In this document: piece by piece, positions 4,394 through 6,313 of the stretch | Layout of the letters: every line of letters starts with the position of its first letter | Position numbering within the stretch: position 1 is the first letter of the stretch | Assembly: GCA_039815825.1 (NCBI GenBank) | Contig: JBCBYO010000060.1 | Location: 1-6,313 of the forward strand | Source: JBCBDX01 sp039815825 | Lineage (GTDB): Bacteria > Pseudomonadota > Alphaproteobacteria > Rhizobiales > Rhizobiaceae | Length of the DNA stretch: 6,313 nucleotides | Reading direction: 5' to 3' | The notes under the pieces: generated by a model | What the model saw: only the letters and a program-made list of their open reading frames with translations | The model's database searches: none | What the model was told of the DNA's origin: nothing | Program-made: the position numbers and the translations under genes

Positions 4394-6160
4394 CTAGAGC
4401 GGCCAAATCAGTAAGATTGCTGGTGTGGCAACGGCTAAAACAACCAGCTCCAGCGCAAGCCCCATCCGCCAGTAGTCGCCGAACTGATAGCCGCCCGGGC
4501 CCATGATGATCGTATTGTTTTTGTGACCAATGGGTGTGAGGAACGCGCACGACGCAGCAACGGCGACACCCATCAAAAACGGGTCAGGGTTCGCCCCGAT
4601 ACTGCTTGCGACATTGACCGCGATCGGTGCTGCAATGAGCGCCGTGGCTACATTGTTGAGAAAGTCGGATAGCGTCATCGTCGCCACCATGAGCGCCAAC
4701 AGGATCGCCCAAGCGGGTAGACCATCCGTTTGCGCAATTATAGCGTTGGCGATGAGCTGTGTGCCGCCGGAAGTTTCCAGCGCTGCTGACAGCGGTATCA
4801 GGCACGCAAGCAGTACGATAACTTTCCACTCAATGAGCGCATAGAAGTCTTCGCCCCCGACCAGGCCTAAAGCCACATATCCTATAACCGTGATACCAAG
4901 GGCGATAGTCAACGGCATGAGACCTGCCACTGCCAAGGCAATCGCCAGGGCAAAAAGCGCCATCGCGCCATAAGCCTTGGAGCGCTGTATCAAATCGGTT
5001 CGGCGATCCGCGATTGGCAAAACGCCAAGCCAATTTGCAACGTGATCAATCCGGTCATCAGGGCCAAGCAATAAAAGCACATCACCTGCTTTGACGGTCG
5101 TGCGGCGCACGCGATCACGTGTACGCTTCCCGGCCCGGGAGATCCCGAGCAGGGTTATGCCGTGCCGGTAAAGAAGGCGCAGATCCATTGCGGTGCGTCC
5201 TGCAATGCGCGACGTTTCAGGGACCACAGCTTCAATGAGGGTCAGGTTCTGACCGCGTACACCGCCATGTTTTTCTGCGCCGGCAAAATCGAGACCTGCC
5301 GCGCCCATCAAAGCTTCAATCGCTTTGGGTTCGCCCTCCAAAACCAGAAAATCACCCTTTCGCAGCGTCTCCGTGCGGGCAAATCCGGGCAAGCGTTTAC
5401 CGTTGCGCACCAACCCCAGGACGCTGATGTCTTGATCATTTGCGGCGGGATACACATCGCGAAGCATCGCGCCGATGTAACGGCTTGCCTCTTGGAGACG
5501 CGCTTCAGCGACATATAGGCCCGCATCACCTTCAATGGAAGGTCGGTCCCCGCGGGACGGCAGAAATCGCCAGCCGATAAACATCACATAAAAGATGCCG
5601 ACACAGGCGACGATCAGCCCTACCGGCGTGAAGTCAAACATCGAAAAGGGCTCGCCAAACGTGTCGCCTCGATATTGGGCGATGACGATATTGGGCGGCG
5701 TGCCAATCAATGTGATCATACCGCCAAGAATGGTGGCAAAGGAAAGCGGCATTAGCGTCTGGGAGGCCGCGCGCTTGGCTTTCTTGGCGACGTCCAAATC
5801 GATGGACATAAGGAGCGCCAAAGCGGCCACATTATTGATAATGGCGGACAAGCCGGCACCGATCACCGAAATAATGCCGATGTGCGTGGGCAAGCTACGG
5901 TTCGGGTTGACCGCCACTCGAGCGATTAACTCAATAGCGCCGGAATTCATCAAACCGCGTGACACAATAAGTACCAGCGCAATGATGACGACAGCCGGAT
6001 GTCCAAAGCCGCCAAACGCTGAGTCAGCCTCCACTAGTCCGGCGACAACCGCGATGATCAATGCGGCAAATGCCACAACATCATAGCGCACTTTGCCCCA
6101 GATGAGCATGGCGAACACAACGCCAAAAAGGCCAAAGAGTAACGTTTGATCAGTAGTCAT
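4394..6160 (-). CDS. SLC13/DASS-family inner-membrane transporter with two central RCK_C (TrkA-C) domains
   Basis: A 588-residue permease of the divalent anion:sodium symporter superfamily. The N-terminal membrane half (about 5-200) holds AIINNVAAL (106-114) and the GTPPN hairpin motif (153-157). The C-terminal half (about 395-588) repeats the plan with SDFLNNVATA (498-507) and TPIGHKNN (542-549), the inverted-repeat substrate sites of the fold. Between them, residues about 212-292 and 303-380 form two RCK_C domains (pattern LRKGDFLVLEG and VKAGDVLLLLG), normally cytoplasmic regulatory modules. Members with this layout have been linked to sulfate or other anion transport, but the substrate cannot be read from sequence. 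ATG 6160 is chosen because GGAG stands 8 nt upstream; a TTG two codons earlier would be only 2 nt from it. It begins 15 bp after the right-edge gene, probably in the same operon, and ends 3 bp from the convergent gene. Confidence 0.92.
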   Translation of the reverse strand: MTTDQTLLFGLFGVVFAMLIWGKVRYDVVAFAALIIAVVAGLVEADSAFGGFGHPAVVIIALVLIVSRGLMNSGAIELIARVAVNPNRSLPTHIGIISVIGAGLSAIINNVAALALLMSIDLDVAKKAKRAASQTLMPLSFATILGGMITLIGTPPNIVIAQYRGDTFGEPFSMFDFTPVGLIVACVGIFYVMFIGWRFLPSRGDRPSIEGDAGLYVAEARLQEASRYIGAMLRDVYPAANDQDISVLGLVRNGKRLPGFARTETLRKGDFLVLEGEPKAIEALMGAAGLDFAGAEKHGGVRGQNLTLIEAVVPETSRIAGRTAMDLRLLYRHGITLLGISRAGKRTRDRVRRTTVKAGDVLLLLGPDDRIDHVANWLGVLPIADRRTDLIQRSKAYGAMALFALAIALAVAGLMPLTIALGITVIGYVALGLVGGEDFYALIEWKVIVLLACLIPLSAALETSGGTQLIANAIIAQTDGLPAWAILLALMVATMTLSDFLNNVATALIAAPIAVNVASSIGANPDPFLMGVAVAASCAFLTPIGHKNNTIIMGPGGYQFGDYWRMGLALELVVLAVATPAILLIWPL

Positions 6161-6168
6161 CCGCAACG

Positions 6169-6172
6169 CTCC
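6169..6172 (-). promoter_or_regulatory. Ribosome binding site that fixes the ATG start of the SLC13 transporter
   Basis: GGAG on the minus strand lies 8 nt before the ATG at 6160 and only 2 nt before the upstream in-frame TTG at 6166, so it supports the ATG. It sits directly behind the stop codon of the preceding gene (6176-6178), an arrangement that favours translational coupling. Confidence 0.65.
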
Positions 6173-6175
6173 AGA

Positions 6176-6313
6176 TCAAAGCCGATCCAACATTGAGTAC
6201 CAGGTCAAGGCTAGCGTAAGCAGCGGCTTTCTAAAACGTCGTCCGCCGGGAAAGGGTGGTACTTTAAGCTCTTTGAAGAGGTGCAGCCGATCGCGATTGC
6301 CGCATACGGCTTC
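6176..6313 (-). CDS. C-terminal fragment of an unidentified protein, 5' part beyond the window
   Basis: An open minus-strand frame enters from the right edge and runs 45 codons to TGA at 6178-6176. The visible end is basic and aromatic: a charged segment (RDRLHLFKELK), a VPPFPGG turn, then a basic, leucine-rich segment ending WYSMLDRL. This reads like a genuine protein tail with a short amphipathic helix, perhaps touching the membrane, but I cannot name the family. The main reason to believe it is context: it ends 15 bp before the transporter start with a Shine-Dalgarno tucked between, as in an operon. The other two minus-strand frames give no better candidate. A chance open frame of this length cannot be excluded. 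Confidence 0.55.
   Translation of the reverse strand, partial: EAVCGNRDRLHLFKELKVPPFPGGRRFRKPLLTLALTWYSMLDRL

Noticed and set aside
5595..6086. Plus-strand 163-codon frame opposite the transporter
   Set aside because: The transporter frame carries all SLC13 motifs; this one is Ala/Thr/Ile-rich shadow sequence.
1..6313. Defence island, toxin-antitoxin pair, CRISPR array or mobile element
   Set aside because: Searched for by eye on both strands: no transposase, integrase, repeat-spacer pattern or terminal inverted repeats. The SNase-like pair is exported, which does not fit an intracellular defence role.

Overview
The window looks like chromosomal DNA from a marine-type alphaproteobacterium, probably Rhodobacterales or a close relative. 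This rests on moderately high GC, the strong Rhodobacterales character of the Liv-type binding protein (judged from memory of the family), and secreted SNase-like proteins of a kind common in that class. No tRNA, rRNA, CRISPR, insertion sequence or phage gene was seen. The order assignment is an inference.

Layout. Positions 1-1012 hold two minus-strand genes for small exported proteins of the staphylococcal-nuclease (thermonuclease) fold. The left one is cut by the window edge and the right one starts at TTG. They are paralogues with the same four-cysteine pattern, and both lack most catalytic residues of the fold. Positions 1013-1302 are non-coding, with a clear rho-independent terminator for the next gene, a small AT-rich inverted repeat and a possible promoter for the nuclease-like gene. 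Positions 1303-2496 encode a periplasmic branched-chain amino acid (Liv-type) binding protein with no permease or ATPase gene beside it. Positions 2599-3732 encode a long-form beta-ketoacyl-ACP synthase III with an intact Cys-His-Asn triad. A 133-bp divergent gap follows, with a 20-bp near-perfect palindrome. The only plus-strand gene (3866-4390) encodes an unrecognised protein with four N-terminal cysteines and an 11-residue C-terminal repeat. It converges, with 3 bp between stop codons, on a minus-strand SLC13-type transporter with two RCK_C domains (4394-6160). That transporter lies 15 bp downstream of another gene whose last 45 codons reach the right edge (6176-6313).

How the genes relate. 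There is no single pathway. The KAS III and binding-protein genes are codirectional, but a 102-bp gap leaves cotranscription open. The binding-protein unit ends at the terminator near 1260, and the two nuclease-like genes form a separate unit or units. The transporter and the right-edge gene probably share an operon. I see no defence or mobile system. The most unusual items are the tandem, apparently non-catalytic secreted nuclease-fold proteins and the repeat-bearing orphan protein.
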